Positions 24,299 through 34,291 of a stretch of 48,332 bases of DNA are shown one piece after another (the stretch's first letter is position 1; every line of letters begins with the position of its first letter). The stretch covers positions 1-48,332 of the forward strand of contig CAIXGW010000300.1 of assembly GCA_903919145.1 (NCBI GenBank). The letters are read 5' to 3'. The notes under the pieces were generated by a model. It made no database searches. It was not told the origin of the DNA and worked only from the letters and a program-made list of their open reading frames with translations. Made by a program: the position numbers and the translations under genes. This stretch comes from an uncultured Myxococcales bacterium. GTDB taxonomy: Bacteria > Myxococcota_A > UBA9042.

Positions 24299-25342
24299 TC
24301 AGAACAGCCTTTGCTGCCCCTCGTCTTGGCCTGGCATGCGCTCGGGCAGCGGCAGCCCCAGGTGCAGCCAGGCCTTGGCCATAGCCACCCGCCCCCGCGG
24401 CGTTCGCGCCACATAGCCTTGCTGCAGCAGGTACGGCTCATAGACTTCTTCTAAAGTATCACGCTGTTCTGAGAGAGCGGCGGCAATGGCCTCAATTCCC
24501 ACCGGCCCGCCGCCAAACTGGCTGATCAGCTTGCTCAGGTAGGCGCGGTCCATGGGATCAAAGCCGGCGGCATCGACCTCCAGCAGCGCCAGGGTGCGCG
24601 CGGCCAGTTCGGCATCGACTTCCAGCGCCCCTTCTACCGCGGCAAAATCGCGGACCCGCCGCAGCAACCGATTGGCAATTCGAGGGGTTCCCCGCGAGCG
24701 CCGGGCGATTTCTAGCGCGCCGTCTTGGGCCAGCCTAAGGCCCAGGGCCAACGCCGACCGCGCCACCACCAGCGCCAGCTCCTCTGGACTGTAGAACTGC
24801 AGCCGCGCTACGTAGCCAAAGCGGTCGCGCAGCGGGCCGGTCAGCAGCCCGGTGCGGGTGGTGGCGCCCAGCAGGGTAAAGCGCGGCAGCGGCAGCTTGA
24901 CCGTGCGGGCGTGGGGGCCGTCGCCAATCACAATGTCAAAGCGGTAGTCCTCCATCGCCGGGTAGAGGTTCTCTTCGACTATGGGGGTCAGGCGGTGGAT
25001 CTCGTCGATAAAGAGGATATCGCCCTCTTGCAGCCCGGTCAGCACGCCGGCCAGATCGCCTTTCTTTTCAATGGCGGGGCCCGAGGTCACCACCAGGTTG
25101 GCGCCCATCTCTGCGGCAATCAGGTTGGCCAGGGTGGTCTTGCCCAGGCCCGGTGGGCCGCAAAACAACATGTGGTCAATCGGCTCGCGGCGGCTGCGGG
25201 CAGCGGCAATAAAGACCTGCAGGTTGCGGATTACCGTCTCCTGACCTACGTACTCGGCAAAGTTGCGGGGGCGCAGCGCCCGATCGGCCAGCGGCTCGGT
25301 CGGCTGGCCCGTCAGCAGGTCTTCTGGGGGGCGGTGGGTCAT
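24299..25342 (-). CDS. ruvB: Holliday junction branch migration ATPase RuvB
   Basis: This 347-residue AAA+ motor drives branch migration of Holliday junctions with RuvA. It has Walker [10 protein letters not shown] (62-70), Walker B FIDEIH (111-116), sensor [18 protein letters not shown] with the arginine finger, and the C-terminal winged helix ending at [17 protein letters not shown]. The start at 25342 has AAGGAG four bases upstream. A longer reading to 25426 has no support and would run into ruvA. The gene order ruvC-ruvA-ruvB is the usual one. Confidence 0.97.
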   Translation of the reverse strand: MTHRPPEDLLTGQPTEPLADRALRPRNFAEYVGQETVIRNLQVFIAAARSRREPIDHMLFCGPPGLGKTTLANLIAAEMGANLVVTSGPAIEKKGDLAGVLTGLQEGDILFIDEIHRLTPIVEENLYPAMEDYRFDIVIGDGPHARTVKLPLPRFTLLGATTRTGLLTGPLRDRFGYVARLQFYSPEELALVVARSALALGLRLAQDGALEIARRSRGTPRIANRLLRRVRDFAAVEGALEVDAELAARTLALLEVDAAGFDPMDRAYLSKLISQFGGGPVGIEAIAAALSEQRDTLEEVYEPYLLQQGYVARTPRGRVAMAKAWLHLGLPLPERMPGQDEGQQRLF

Positions 25343-25373
25343 GGAGCTCCTTGGGGCTTGTGCCAGGAGGCGG

Positions 25374-25982
25374 TCAAGAGGCGGGCCGGCGCAGCAAGGC
25401 CAAGGCCGCGCGCAGGGCCAGGTCAAAGCGGCTGTTGGCAGGATCGGCCAGGGCGGTAGCCGCCGCGCTCTCGGCCGCCTGCGGGCGGTAGCCCAAGTTG
25501 AGCAGCGCCGACAGCAGATCCGCCGCCAGCGGCGACCCCACGACTGGCGCAGTCACCGCCGCGGAGCCGGGCAGGGCGGCCACCACCGGCAGGCGGTCGC
25601 GCAGCTTGACCACAATGGTCTCTGCCGTGCGCTTGCCGATGCCCTTGGCCTTGGTCAATTCGCTAAGCTTTTCGCCTTGGATGGCCGCTGCCAGTGCCGC
25701 GGGCTCCAACGCCGACAGCAGCGCCAGCGCCGCTTTGGGGCCTACCCCCGGCACCCCGGTCAGGGCGCGAAACATGTCGCGGTCGGCCGCGTTCAGAAAG
25801 CCAAACAAGGCAATGGCGTCTTCGCGGACCTCGGTGTGCACCAGCAGCTCCGTGTCGCCGCCCACGCTGTGCTGGGCCCGGTCGCGCTCGCTCACGCTGA
25901 CCAGATAGCCCACGCCGCGGACGTCAACCACCACCGCCTCTTCGCCAATCGCCTGACAGACGCCCCGCAGATACGCGATCAT
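25374..25982 (-). CDS. ruvA: Holliday junction DNA-binding protein RuvA
   Basis: This 202-residue protein begins [21 protein letters not shown], the OB-fold N terminus of RuvA. It continues with two helix-hairpin-helix motifs ([13 protein letters not shown] and [13 protein letters not shown]) that bind the junction, and ends with the domain III helices that contact RuvB. Length is typical. Its ATG overlaps the ruvC stop by 4 bp. Confidence 0.96.
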   Translation of the reverse strand: MIAYLRGVCQAIGEEAVVVDVRGVGYLVSVSERDRAQHSVGGDTELLVHTEVREDAIALFGFLNAADRDMFRALTGVPGVGPKAALALLSALEPAALAAAIQGEKLSELTKAKGIGKRTAETIVVKLRDRLPVVAALPGSAAVTAPVVGSPLAADLLSALLNLGYRPQAAESAAATALADPANSRFDLALRAALALLRRPAS

Positions 25983-26614
25983 CGCTTGCTCCCAACGGTT
26001 TTCTTGCCGCTGCCGCGGGTGGACTCCACAGCCTTCAGATACGCCGCCCGCGCCGGCGTCATCGGCGCCTGGCCAGCCAGCGCCAGTGCAGTCGCTGTGG
26101 GCACCTGGGTCTGCACGGCTGAGCGCCGCAGGTGGGTCAGCGCCACCGCCAGGGCATCGGCCTCATCCTCCAGAGGCAATTCTGCAAGGCCCAGCAAGAC
26201 TTGGATGAGGTGCTGCATCTGCTCTTTGGCCGCCCGACCGCTGCCGACCACGGTGCGCTTGACCAGCGCCGGCGGGTACTCAAAAACCGCCATCCCGCGC
26301 GCTGCCGCCAGGGCGATCGGCACGCCGCGCGCCTGCCCCAGCACCAGGGCGGTGTGGGGATTGTCGTGCACAAAGGCCGCCTCAATCGCCAGCACTTCTA
26401 CCGGATGCTGCTCCAGAAGCTGCTGAATCGCCACCAGCAACTGCCCAAGGCGGCCGGGCAGGTCGCGCCGCTCGTCCAGTTGCAGCGTGCCAGACCCCAG
26501 GCGCTCCAGCCGGCCGGCGCGCGCCCGCACCACCGCCCAGCCGACCTTGCGCGACCCCGGGTCGATGCCCAGCACCACTTGGTCGACGGGCTGCAGCGGG
26601 TTGATGAATATCAA
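25979..26614 (-). CDS. ruvC: Holliday junction endonuclease RuvC
   Basis: This 211-residue resolvase has all four catalytic acidic residues: D18 in GIDPGSR, E78 in LAIEAAF, and D150 and D153 in EDEADALAVALTH. The TTG at 26614 is chosen because GGAGG lies six bases upstream. This gives about ten residues before the conserved core. A GTG at 26641 and a GTG just before LGIDPG are alternatives. The Lys/Arg-rich C-terminal tail is longer than in Escherichia coli. It is divergent from the cyclophilin gene, with 84 bp between. Confidence 0.94.
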   Translation of the reverse strand: MIFINPLQPVDQVVLGIDPGSRKVGWAVVRARAGRLERLGSGTLQLDERRDLPGRLGQLLVAIQQLLEQHPVEVLAIEAAFVHDNPHTALVLGQARGVPIALAAARGMAVFEYPPALVKRTVVGSGRAAKEQMQHLIQVLLGLAELPLEDEADALAVALTHLRRSAVQTQVPTATALALAGQAPMTPARAAYLKAVESTRGSGKKTVGSKR

Positions 26615-26698
26615 GGGGGGCCTCCGGCCGAGACGATACACCGCCGGCCCCGGCCTGCCAACCGTGACATTCGCCCCCTGGCCGCGTAGGCTTTGCCC

Positions 26699-27874
26699 AT
26701 GCCCCCACGCCTGACGCCGCCACTGCCCTCTCAGCCCTTCCAGGCCACACTGGCCAAGCCGCTCTCGCCGCCCCTGCCGGGCGCCCTGGCTGCGTTCCTG
26801 ACCCTGGCCTTGCTGGTTGGCTTGGCTGCGGCCACTGCGGGCTGCCGCTGCACCGGTCCGGGTGCCGACCCTTCACCACCGCCGAGCCCCTCTGCCGCGC
26901 CAGCCGCTGCCGAGGCGCCCGCCGCCGACCAGCCCGCCGACTTGTTTGCCCACGCCACCGTGACCGGCGCACCGCCTCCTGGGGCCCCGTCGGTGGCCAG
27001 CGCGATCGCCAGCGTGCTCGCCGAAGTCGACAAGCCCCACCTGGGCGCGCTAGAGAGCCTTGCCTTGCCGTCCTCTCTGGTGCGGTTGCGCCGCGGCCTG
27101 CCGGCGGGCCCGCTGCCGCTGCTGCCCGTCACGATTCACCAAAAGCTGCGGGCGCCGGTCCTGCGGGTCGAGTACCTGGGCGGTCGCGCGGCGGTGCAGG
27201 TCCAGGCCAAGAGCCTGCCGCTGACTTCGTGGTTCTACTGGCGCGGCGGTCGCTGGCTGATGGACCTGGCCGATACCCGACCGCTAGAGCCCACCTGGCC
27301 GGGGCCCGCCGATCCCCTCAACCGCGCCGTCTCGCTGGCAGAAGTTGCCAGTGCCGTGCAGGGGCAAGGGGCGCTATCCGCCAGGATCGAGACCTCTTTG
27401 GGGTCCATCCGCTGCGCCCTGCACCAGGACGTTGCGCCCGCTCTGGTCGCCCACTTTGCCGGCCTGGCCACCGGGGCCCGGGCCTCGCGCGAGTTTGAAG
27501 GGCGCACCCTGACAGCAGGCTGGAAGCACAGGCGCTTCTACGACGGCACCGTGGTCTACCGCGCGCTGCCCGGCCGGCGCATCGAAGGCGGCGACCCGAT
27601 TGGCAAAGGCACTGGCCACGCCGGGTTTCGCATCGCCGATACCTTGGACCTGCGGCTGCGCCACGACCGCCCGGGGGTCCTGGGGCTGGTCACCTTGGGG
27701 CCGCACTCGGCCAGTTCGATGTTTTACATCACGTTGACCGCCGATCCCGAGCTGGATGACCGCTACTTGCCCCTTGGCCTGTGCGCCGACCTCGACATCT
27801 TGCAGCGGGCCAGCCAGCAGCCGGCGGCCAGCGTGGTCATCCAGCGGGTAGAGATCCTTCGGGGTTCGCCCTAG
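26699..27874 (+). CDS. Cyclophilin-type peptidyl-prolyl isomerase lipoprotein
   Basis: This 391-residue protein has a hydrophobic signal ending ATAGC (Cys49 lipidated), then a Pro/Ala/Ser-rich linker and a region of about 120 residues with no recognised domain. The C-terminal cyclophilin-like domain covers about 225-388: ARIETSLGSIRCALHQDVAP, then FYDGTVVYRALPGRRIEGGDP, then SSMFYITLTADPELDDRYLPLG. Typical cyclophilins have FHRVI and IQGGDP at the second motif, so some active-site residues differ and activity may be reduced. It is probably exported and membrane-anchored. The ATG at 26699 is preferred over the TTG at 26693. Confidence 0.82.
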   Translation: MPPRLTPPLPSQPFQATLAKPLSPPLPGALAAFLTLALLVGLAAATAGCRCTGPGADPSPPPSPSAAPAAAEAPAADQPADLFAHATVTGAPPPGAPSVASAIASVLAEVDKPHLGALESLALPSSLVRLRRGLPAGPLPLLPVTIHQKLRAPVLRVEYLGGRAAVQVQAKSLPLTSWFYWRGGRWLMDLADTRPLEPTWPGPADPLNRAVSLAEVASAVQGQGALSARIETSLGSIRCALHQDVAPALVAHFAGLATGARASREFEGRTLTAGWKHRRFYDGTVVYRALPGRRIEGGDPIGKGTGHAGFRIADTLDLRLRHDRPGVLGLVTLGPHSASSMFYITLTADPELDDRYLPLGLCADLDILQRASQQPAASVVIQRVEILRGSP

Positions 27875-28071
27875 CGCAGCACCGCAAGACGCGGCTGTCG
27901 GTCGGGGGCTTGGTGTTGGGTGGCTTGCTGCCCGTGCCGCTGCCGGCCCGATGAGGCGAATTGCCCCCGGTCTGCGCTTGGTCCTGAACCGCTCAGCGCC
28001 GCAGGGTGCGGCAATTGTTGCAGCGCCCCTTGCGCCATGGTACCTTCCGGCCACGACGCGAATCAGCGGCG

Positions 28072-29463
28072 ATGGCACAGCCGAGCGCAGCTTTGGTGGA
28101 TCCAGTTCCCTTAATTGCGGTGACAGCTGCCAGCGTGCCAAGCGCGGGCAATGACTCTGTGGTCTTCTCAGTAGTTGCCCTTGTGGTTGCCCTGCTGGCG
28201 TGCTTTGTCTTCGCCGGGACCGAGACGGCCATCACCTCGATGGGCGAGCTGCGGGTTCGCCGGCTGCTAGACAGCGGCACCGGGCCCGACGGCTGGCTGC
28301 GGCTCTGGCTCAAAGACCCCTCTCGCGTTCTGACCACGCTGCTGGCCGGCAACACCCTGGCCAGCGTAGCCGCGTCTGCCATCGCCACCTCCTTGACGCT
28401 CAGCTTGGCCAAGCGCTACGGCTTGGACCAGGACTTTACCGATTGGGCTGTTGCCGCTGCGGTTTTTGGCCTGGGCGCCGTCATCCTCATTGGCGGAGAG
28501 ATTGCCCCCAAGACGCTGGCCAAGCTCCACCCAGAGTGGTTCTTGCAGCTGATGCACGTGGTCTGGTGGTTCCACCGCGTCACCACCTGGTTTACCGCGG
28601 TGATGATCTGGTTTGCGCTGCACATCGTACGGGCGCTGGGCGGCAAGCCGCACACCAATGGCATGGAAATCACAGAGGAACAGATCGAAGACATGGTGCG
28701 CATCGGCTCCGAGTCCGGCTCGATTGACGAGAACCGCGGCGACATGCTGCAGAACGTCTTTGCCCTGGAAGACACCTCGATTCGCGCCATCATGACCCCG
28801 CGGACCCAGATGCACGCGCTGTCGATCGACGCCACCATTGACGAGGTCTACACCGAAGTCCAAGACAGCCACTACTCGCGCTACCCGGTTTACGATCGCA
28901 CGCCAGACAAGATCGTCGGCATCTTCTTTACCAAGGACTTGCTGCACCGGCGGCTGGCCGACAAGAAGACCTTTAGCGTTGGCGAGTTCATGCACGAAGT
29001 GATGTTTGTGCCCGATTCGACCAAAGCCAGCGATGCGCTGCGGCAGTTCCAAAAGAAGTCCAGCCACCTGGCCGTAGTCGTCGACGAGCACGGCGGCACC
29101 GCCGGCCTTGTGACCCTGGAAGACGTGCTGGAAGAGCTGGTGGGCGATATCTATGATGAATATGACGAGCCCGAGCACCTGATCGAGCAGATGGCCCCCG
29201 ATTCCTGGACGCTGGACGCGGCGACCGAGCTGCGCGAAATGGCAGAGACCGTCGAGTGCGACCCGCCCGAGACGGTCACAGCGACCACGGTGGGCGGCTT
29301 TGTGATCGAGCAGTTTGGCCATGTGCCGCGGCCGGGTGACACCGCAGAGTGGAACGGCCTTCAGTTCCATGTGGTAGAAGCGGAAGAGACCCACGTGGTC
29401 CGCGTCGAAATCAAGCGCCTGCGGCCAGGCAACGGCGACTCTTCGGCGGCCAGCGGCGGCTGA
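28072..29463 (+). CDS. CNNM/CorC-family membrane protein (DUF21-CBS-CorC_HlyC)
   Basis: This 463-residue protein has an N-terminal DUF21 domain with three or four membrane helices (starting VVFSVVALVVALLACFVFAGTETA). A CBS pair follows, with MTPRTQMHALSIDATIDEV and later FVPDSTKASDALRQFQ. It ends with a CorC_HlyC domain (TATTVGGFVIEQFGHVPRPGD). Relatives are linked to magnesium or cobalt efflux and are often mis-named hemolysins. The ATG at 28072 is preferred, but its ribosome binding site is weak; the frame is open back to 28006. The 197-bp gap before it shows no feature I can support. Confidence 0.88.
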   Translation: MAQPSAALVDPVPLIAVTAASVPSAGNDSVVFSVVALVVALLACFVFAGTETAITSMGELRVRRLLDSGTGPDGWLRLWLKDPSRVLTTLLAGNTLASVAASAIATSLTLSLAKRYGLDQDFTDWAVAAAVFGLGAVILIGGEIAPKTLAKLHPEWFLQLMHVVWWFHRVTTWFTAVMIWFALHIVRALGGKPHTNGMEITEEQIEDMVRIGSESGSIDENRGDMLQNVFALEDTSIRAIMTPRTQMHALSIDATIDEVYTEVQDSHYSRYPVYDRTPDKIVGIFFTKDLLHRRLADKKTFSVGEFMHEVMFVPDSTKASDALRQFQKKSSHLAVVVDEHGGTAGLVTLEDVLEELVGDIYDEYDEPEHLIEQMAPDSWTLDAATELREMAETVECDPPETVTATTVGGFVIEQFGHVPRPGDTAEWNGLQFHVVEAEETHVVRVEIKRLRPGNGDSSAASGG

Positions 29464-29560
29464 ATGCGGCGCTGGCCAATCCCGGGCAGCGGTCCCGCTT
29501 CAAGCCAATGCTTTTGATCGGTTAGTCGAGGGTGTGGGCAGGGCCCCGCGCGCTGCTTGG

Positions 29561-30295
29561 CTACTGCAGCGGCAGCACGTGGTCGGGCGCCTTGGGCGAC
29601 AGGTGGGTGTCTTGCGCCGCCACCACTCCGCCAGCTACGCCGCCCACCACCACCACGCCGACTGCGGTCCAGAACCACCAGCGCGACAGCAGTGACTTGT
29701 CTTCTTTGATGAGCGGAGCCGGGACCAGCTTGAGGCCGAATTCCAGCGTCAAGTCCTGGCCGGCCTTGGCTTCGATCAGCTGGCTCTCTGCCAGGTAGCC
29801 GGTGGCGCGCGCTTCGATGGTGTGGCTGCCCGGCGTGACGTCGCCGTCAAACGGCGTGAATCCGGCCACCCGCCCATCGACCAGAATCTGCAGCTTGAGG
29901 GCATCGTTGAGGCTGGCCACGCGCAGGGCCGCCGACACGGCCACCAAGTCGGCTTCAATCTCAATCAGCTGGCCGCCACTTGGTAGAACGGTCTCTACAA
30001 AGGGCGAAAAGCCGCGCTTCTGCACGCGCACAGTGTGGCGCTTGCTGGGCTCTACTTCCAAAAGCTTGTCGAGCGGAACCTCGCCGACTTCTTTGTCGTC
30101 GATGAAGATCTTGGCGCCCTTGGTCATCGACGAGACGGTGATTCCGGCCTTGTCATTGGCAAGCTTGGTCGCCGCAGCCTTCTTGGGCGGCGCAGCAAAG
30201 GCCGTTGCAGACAGCGGCGCGACCGCCAGCCCTAGAGCCAACGCCACAGAAATCAAGCGCGTAGGGGCAAGGGAACGGAAAAAATAGCGACGCAT
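29561..30295 (-). CDS. Exported PEGA-domain protein with C-terminal membrane anchor
   Basis: This 244-residue protein has a signal peptide (cleavage probably near SATAFAAP). Two PEGA-like beta domains cover about 50-115 (GAKIFIDDKEVGEVPL, then HTVRVQKRGF) and 120-190 (LQILVDGRVAGFTPFDGDV, then GSHTIEARATGY). A single membrane helix lies near the C terminus (WWFWTAVGVVVVGGVAGGVV). PEGA domains are surface-layer or carbohydrate-associated modules common in Myxococcota. GGAGG lies six bases before the ATG. It is 144 bp after the transglutaminase gene. The gap contains a CCCCGG/CCGGGG hairpin at 30368-30386, without a T-run. Confidence 0.85.
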   Translation of the reverse strand: MRRYFFRSLAPTRLISVALALGLAVAPLSATAFAAPPKKAAATKLANDKAGITVSSMTKGAKIFIDDKEVGEVPLDKLLEVEPSKRHTVRVQKRGFSPFVETVLPSGGQLIEIEADLVAVSAALRVASLNDALKLQILVDGRVAGFTPFDGDVTPGSHTIEARATGYLAESQLIEAKAGQDLTLEFGLKLVPAPLIKEDKSLLSRWWFWTAVGVVVVGGVAGGVVAAQDTHLSPKAPDHVLPLQ

Positions 30296-30439
30296 AGCAG
30301 GCCTCCGCTGCCCATGATCCTAGGTTCTGTGGCGCAATGCAAGCCGCTGGGAGCCGGTGGTGAATATCCCCGGCAGGTTCCCGGGGCAAGCCCACTGCAA
30401 GCCGCGTCCGTCCGCCATGGCGCAGGCCGGTGCAGCGGG

Positions 30440-32791
30440 TCAGCTGCCGGCGCGAGGCCCAGAGCGGCCGGGCGAGCCCTTGGCGGGCTGCGCTTTGGCG
30501 GCGGACACCACGGCGCGACCGGCCCCCAAGGCGGCGACCTGGGCGCCGTCGCCGGCGTCGGCGGCGTAACGGGCCCGGTCATAGGCCGAGGCAAACTGCT
30601 GAAGGGCCGCGCCAACGCTGGGGTTGTCGGGCAAGACGCGCTCGGCCACGCCGCTCCAGGTCTCCCAGCTGTGGCGCTGCCAGCCGTGGCGTGCCAGCTG
30701 CGCTTGGATGTTGCGCAGCAGCTCTTCCAGGGCTGGGTCCAGGCCGCTGCCCACCCGGCGGCTGCGCCAAACGCGCAAGGCCTGCACGCCGCCGCCCACC
30801 GCAGCCACCACCAGCAACGCGACCAGCCAGCTGGGCCAGCGGCTGGGCTGGTCGGTGCTGGGATCCGGCTCGGCCACCTCGGTGCTGGCGCTGCGGCCGG
30901 TCAGCCGGTCCAGCGGCGTGCCCTTGCCCAGGTCCTTGATCAGGCCACCCAGCGTGCGCAGCGTCTCGATCTGCCGCTCGAGATCGTACTCAACCACCCA
31001 CTGGTACCACAGCAGAGACGCCCCATCGGCAATTTGGCGCAGGGTCTGGGCGATCCCGTCGTCCGGCGGCGGGGTCTGGCCAGAGGGCGGGGTCGGGTCA
31101 AAAGTGCGCCAGCCGACCTTGGGAAAGTAGACCTCGACCCAGGCGTGGGCATCGCCTTGGCGGATCATCCGGTAGCCGCCGATCGGGTTGAAGGCGCCGC
31201 CAGCAAAGCCGTGCACGGGCCTGCTGGGAATGCCCAGCGTGCGCAGGAGCAAGGTCATGCTGGTGGCAAAATACTCGCAGTGGCCCCTGCGCTTGCCAAA
31301 CAGGAAGTCCAGCAGCGGCTGCTGGGCGTCCTGATCGCCGGCCAGGGAGTACAGCCAGCCGTTGCGCAGCCCCAGCTCGACGGCGGCGGCCCGGTCATAA
31401 GGCACGCTGGAGGGGCCGGCGAGCTTGCGCGCCAGGGCGGCGATCCGCGGGTCCAGGTCGGCTGGCAGCTGGGTAAAGCGCTGCAGCAATTCGGGCGGAT
31501 AGTCGGTGCCGGTCTGCTGCAGCCGCTGGCTCTCGGCCGCCGCCGACAGGGCCTCGGCCACGCTGACCGCGTAGTGCAGGGCGGTGTCTGGCGGTGCGGT
31601 GTAGGTCAGGTCGCCATCGGGGTTGCGCAGCACCGACTTCCTGCGGCCGCGCAGGAAATCATATCGGGTGTCAAGCAGTTCTACGGCGTAGGTCTGGGGG
31701 GGCGCAAACAGCACGCGGTTGTTGCGGTCCAGCGGTTCCAGGTAAACCTCTGCCCGCCAGGTGCGATCGCGCTGCTGGTCGGGCTGCTCGGCCCGCGGCA
31801 GCTTGAGCTGCCCCTCTGACCAGCGCAGCGGCCGGCCGTCTTGCGGCGCCCGCAGCCAGCCGTTGCCGGCAAAGGTGTCAAAGGTCACGCCGCGCAGGCG
31901 CAAGCTCTGCTGCAGCCGCTCTGGATGGCCAGGAAAAGTCAGGCGCATCACCACTTCTGCGTTGGACTTGAGCGCGCCAAAGCGGCCCAGCTCGGCATCG
32001 GTAGAGAAGCCGATCATCGCCTGGCCGGGGCGGGTCTGCGCAAAGAAGAAGCCCATGCCCAGGCGTGGAAACAGAAAGAAAAACAGCGCAGATCCGGCCA
32101 ACACCGCCAGCGCCAGCACCGAAGAGGCGGCAAAGTAGCGCGGCCCAATCAGCCGCCGCGTCCGCCACTCCAACGCGGAGGCATGGGCCGGCAGATCCGG
32201 CCAGGGAGCCGCGGCCACCAGAGGCTTGGGCGCCCGCAGCCCCAACCAGCGGCGCGCCGGCGGCAGCAGGTGGGTGGGCCCGGTCAGGGTCTGGTCCTCG
32301 ATCTCGCGGACCAGGTGCAGCAGCGTCAGGCCCCACATCGTGGCCACGGTGTAGAACAAAAAGCACAGCGCAAACAGCGGGCCTGGCTGCACAATCGCCG
32401 CCACCAGCAGCAGCACAAAGCTAAGCGCCAGCAGCTGCAGATAGTCCTTGGCAAAGCGCCGCTGAAAGAACCGGCTGGCCGTCAGCAGCAGGGCAAACTC
32501 CAAGGCGTGCAGCAGCCAAGCGCCATCCTGCAGCGCCCAGCCCACCAGGCCCAAAAAGGCCAGCAGCACCACTCCCGTCCACAGCGTAGCCGTGGCCGGG
32601 CGCGGCGGGCTCAGCCGCGGATTGCGCGCCAGCGACACGGCCATGGCCAGCGCAAACCCCACCGGCGCCACCAGGCCGACTTCGCCAGACAGGGCGATGG
32701 GCACAAACGCCGCCAAGACCATTGCATAGGCCAGGGCTTGCAGCATCTGGTGCGCGTCCCAGCGCTTGAGTGCAGCGGCAACGGTGCTCAT
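30440..32791 (-). CDS. TgpA-type membrane transglutaminase-like protein (DUF3488-transglutaminase)
   Basis: This 783-residue protein has an N-terminal block of about six membrane helices (to about 190), a soluble domain, a transglutaminase-like cysteine protease-type fold, and a last membrane helix near 640 followed by a cytoplasmic tail. The catalytic triad is visible: Cys in GHCEYFA near 505, His in DAHAWVEVYFP near 548 and Asp in TFDPTP near 565. The substrate is unknown. Its start overlaps the stop of the upstream DUF58 gene by 4 bp (ATGA). The DUF58-TgpA pair is a widespread module. Confidence 0.92.
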   Translation of the reverse strand: MSTVAAALKRWDAHQMLQALAYAMVLAAFVPIALSGEVGLVAPVGFALAMAVSLARNPRLSPPRPATATLWTGVVLLAFLGLVGWALQDGAWLLHALEFALLLTASRFFQRRFAKDYLQLLALSFVLLLVAAIVQPGPLFALCFLFYTVATMWGLTLLHLVREIEDQTLTGPTHLLPPARRWLGLRAPKPLVAAAPWPDLPAHASALEWRTRRLIGPRYFAASSVLALAVLAGSALFFFLFPRLGMGFFFAQTRPGQAMIGFSTDAELGRFGALKSNAEVVMRLTFPGHPERLQQSLRLRGVTFDTFAGNGWLRAPQDGRPLRWSEGQLKLPRAEQPDQQRDRTWRAEVYLEPLDRNNRVLFAPPQTYAVELLDTRYDFLRGRRKSVLRNPDGDLTYTAPPDTALHYAVSVAEALSAAAESQRLQQTGTDYPPELLQRFTQLPADLDPRIAALARKLAGPSSVPYDRAAAVELGLRNGWLYSLAGDQDAQQPLLDFLFGKRRGHCEYFATSMTLLLRTLGIPSRPVHGFAGGAFNPIGGYRMIRQGDAHAWVEVYFPKVGWRTFDPTPPSGQTPPPDDGIAQTLRQIADGASLLWYQWVVEYDLERQIETLRTLGGLIKDLGKGTPLDRLTGRSASTEVAEPDPSTDQPSRWPSWLVALLVVAAVGGGVQALRVWRSRRVGSGLDPALEELLRNIQAQLARHGWQRHSWETWSGVAERVLPDNPSVGAALQQFASAYDRARYAADAGDGAQVAALGAGRAVVSAAKAQPAKGSPGRSGPRAGS

Positions 32792-34242
32792 GCGGCGGCT
32801 CCGCGCTGGCCCGGTCGCTGGCCGCCTTCAAAGGCCACTACGCTGCCCTCCTGGTCCATGACCACCCGAGAGTCAAAGCCGCCCTGGGCCACGGCGTCGC
32901 CGCGCTCGGCATAGGTCACCAAGAACACCTCGGCCGGCCCGCTGAGGGTGGTGGCTGCCCACGCCAGCGGCTCCTGGCTGGCAATGGCGGCGGCGCGGCG
33001 CTCAGCCTGGCGCCAGGCCTGGGCCCAGGCGTCGTCGGGCAGCGGCCACTGCGGCGGCGGTGCTGCGTCGGCCGGCAGCAGCTGGGCCAGATGGCGGCGC
33101 AGCCGCAGCAGGATCTCGCCCGAATCGCCGGGGTCGGCCGCTGGAGCTACCGCGCCGTCCAGGGTCTGCAGGCCCACCGCAAAGCCGGCGCGCAGCAGCG
33201 CGTCGCACAGCCCCGCTACCGCCGCGCAGCCCGGGTCCAGGCTCTGGGGCAAGCAGGGGGTGGCCAGCGTTGGCCGCTGCGGCGCCACGTGCAGAAAGCG
33301 CACCACCGCCACCCGAGTCGCTTGAGCCTGCCACTCGCGGGCGATCAACCGGCCGCGCCGCGCGGACACCTTCCAGTGGATGTCGCGCAGGGCATCGCCG
33401 GCCCGGGCATCGCGCAGACCGGCAAATGAGTCGCCCACCCCGACCCGCCGCGACAGCTCGCTGGCCCCATGGTCGGCGGCTCCGCGCCACGGCAGCGGCA
33501 GGGGCTTGACCTCGGGCAGGGCCAAGAACTCGGCCGGGTCGTCAAATAGTCTGGCCTTCTTGGCAAAGCCAAAGGGGTAGCCGGTGGCGATCTGCAGGCC
33601 GACCGTGGCGATGGGCCCGCGGCGGCGCGCCCGCAAGGCGGCAAAGGCCTGGCCGGTCTCGCCCGCCTCCAGGTGCAGCAGGTAGCCGCTGCGGACCTCG
33701 GCGTCCTCTGAGCTATCCAGGACTTCGCCGACCTCAATGTGCAGGGCGGCGCGCTTTTTGTCGTTGCACACTTCGAGCCGCAGCGGCGTCGCCTCGCCGC
33801 GCACCACCTCGCGAGGGTAGCGGCGCCGCACCTCCAATTCGCGCAGGTTGGCCTCGCTGAGCAGCCCAGAGACCGAGATCACCGAGATCACCAGCGACAG
33901 CATCAGATACAGCAGGTTGTTGCCGGTGTTGACCGCCGCCGCGCCCAGCAGCAAGGCGATGCCAATGATCCACTTGCCCTCTGTGGTGACCACCAGCTTG
34001 CGAGGAAACCAGCGGTTGGATCGGCCCAGCGACCGCCAGAACCCCAGGCGCTGGCGCAGCAACGCCCGCAGCTGCCGATGGCGCCGCAAGACCAGCGGAT
34101 CGCGCTGCACCGCCGCCTTGGCCGGGCTTTTGGGCGCTTTGGGCTCGCGGCCAGTCACGCGGATGCGCGGGCCGTCACCGCCCTGGCTGGGCTGGGGCGG
34201 GCCTTGGCGCTGGGGTGGGTTGTCGCTGCGCTGGTCGGCCAC
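32788..34242 (-). CDS. DUF58-domain membrane protein
   Basis: This 484-residue protein has a basic, Pro-rich N-terminal region (about 1-80) and two close membrane helices (GKWIIGIALLLGAAAV and NLLYLMLSLVISVISVSGLL). The DUF58 domain shows the signature DARAGDALRDIHWKVSARRG. It is usually encoded with a MoxR AAA+ ATPase and a TgpA protein; the TgpA gene follows directly, but MoxR is not present here. The GTG at 34242 has GGGGGA five bases upstream. The frame stays open to a TTG at 34302, but that stretch includes part of a structured repeat and is not favoured. Confidence 0.87.
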   Translation of the reverse strand: MADQRSDNPPQRQGPPQPSQGGDGPRIRVTGREPKAPKSPAKAAVQRDPLVLRRHRQLRALLRQRLGFWRSLGRSNRWFPRKLVVTTEGKWIIGIALLLGAAAVNTGNNLLYLMLSLVISVISVSGLLSEANLRELEVRRRYPREVVRGEATPLRLEVCNDKKRAALHIEVGEVLDSSEDAEVRSGYLLHLEAGETGQAFAALRARRRGPIATVGLQIATGYPFGFAKKARLFDDPAEFLALPEVKPLPLPWRGAADHGASELSRRVGVGDSFAGLRDARAGDALRDIHWKVSARRGRLIAREWQAQATRVAVVRFLHVAPQRPTLATPCLPQSLDPGCAAVAGLCDALLRAGFAVGLQTLDGAVAPAADPGDSGEILLRLRRHLAQLLPADAAPPPQWPLPDDAWAQAWRQAERRAAAIASQEPLAWAATTLSGPAEVFLVTYAERGDAVAQGGFDSRVVMDQEGSVVAFEGGQRPGQRGAAA

Positions 34243-34291
34243 CTGGGTCCCCCGTGTCGGTCTGGGCTCTACGACTCTATCCTGTTTGCGG

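Noticed and set aside
30368..30386. Hairpin CCCCGG/CCGGGG as a terminator of the transglutaminase gene
   Set aside because: The stem is only 6 bp and no T-run follows on the minus strand.
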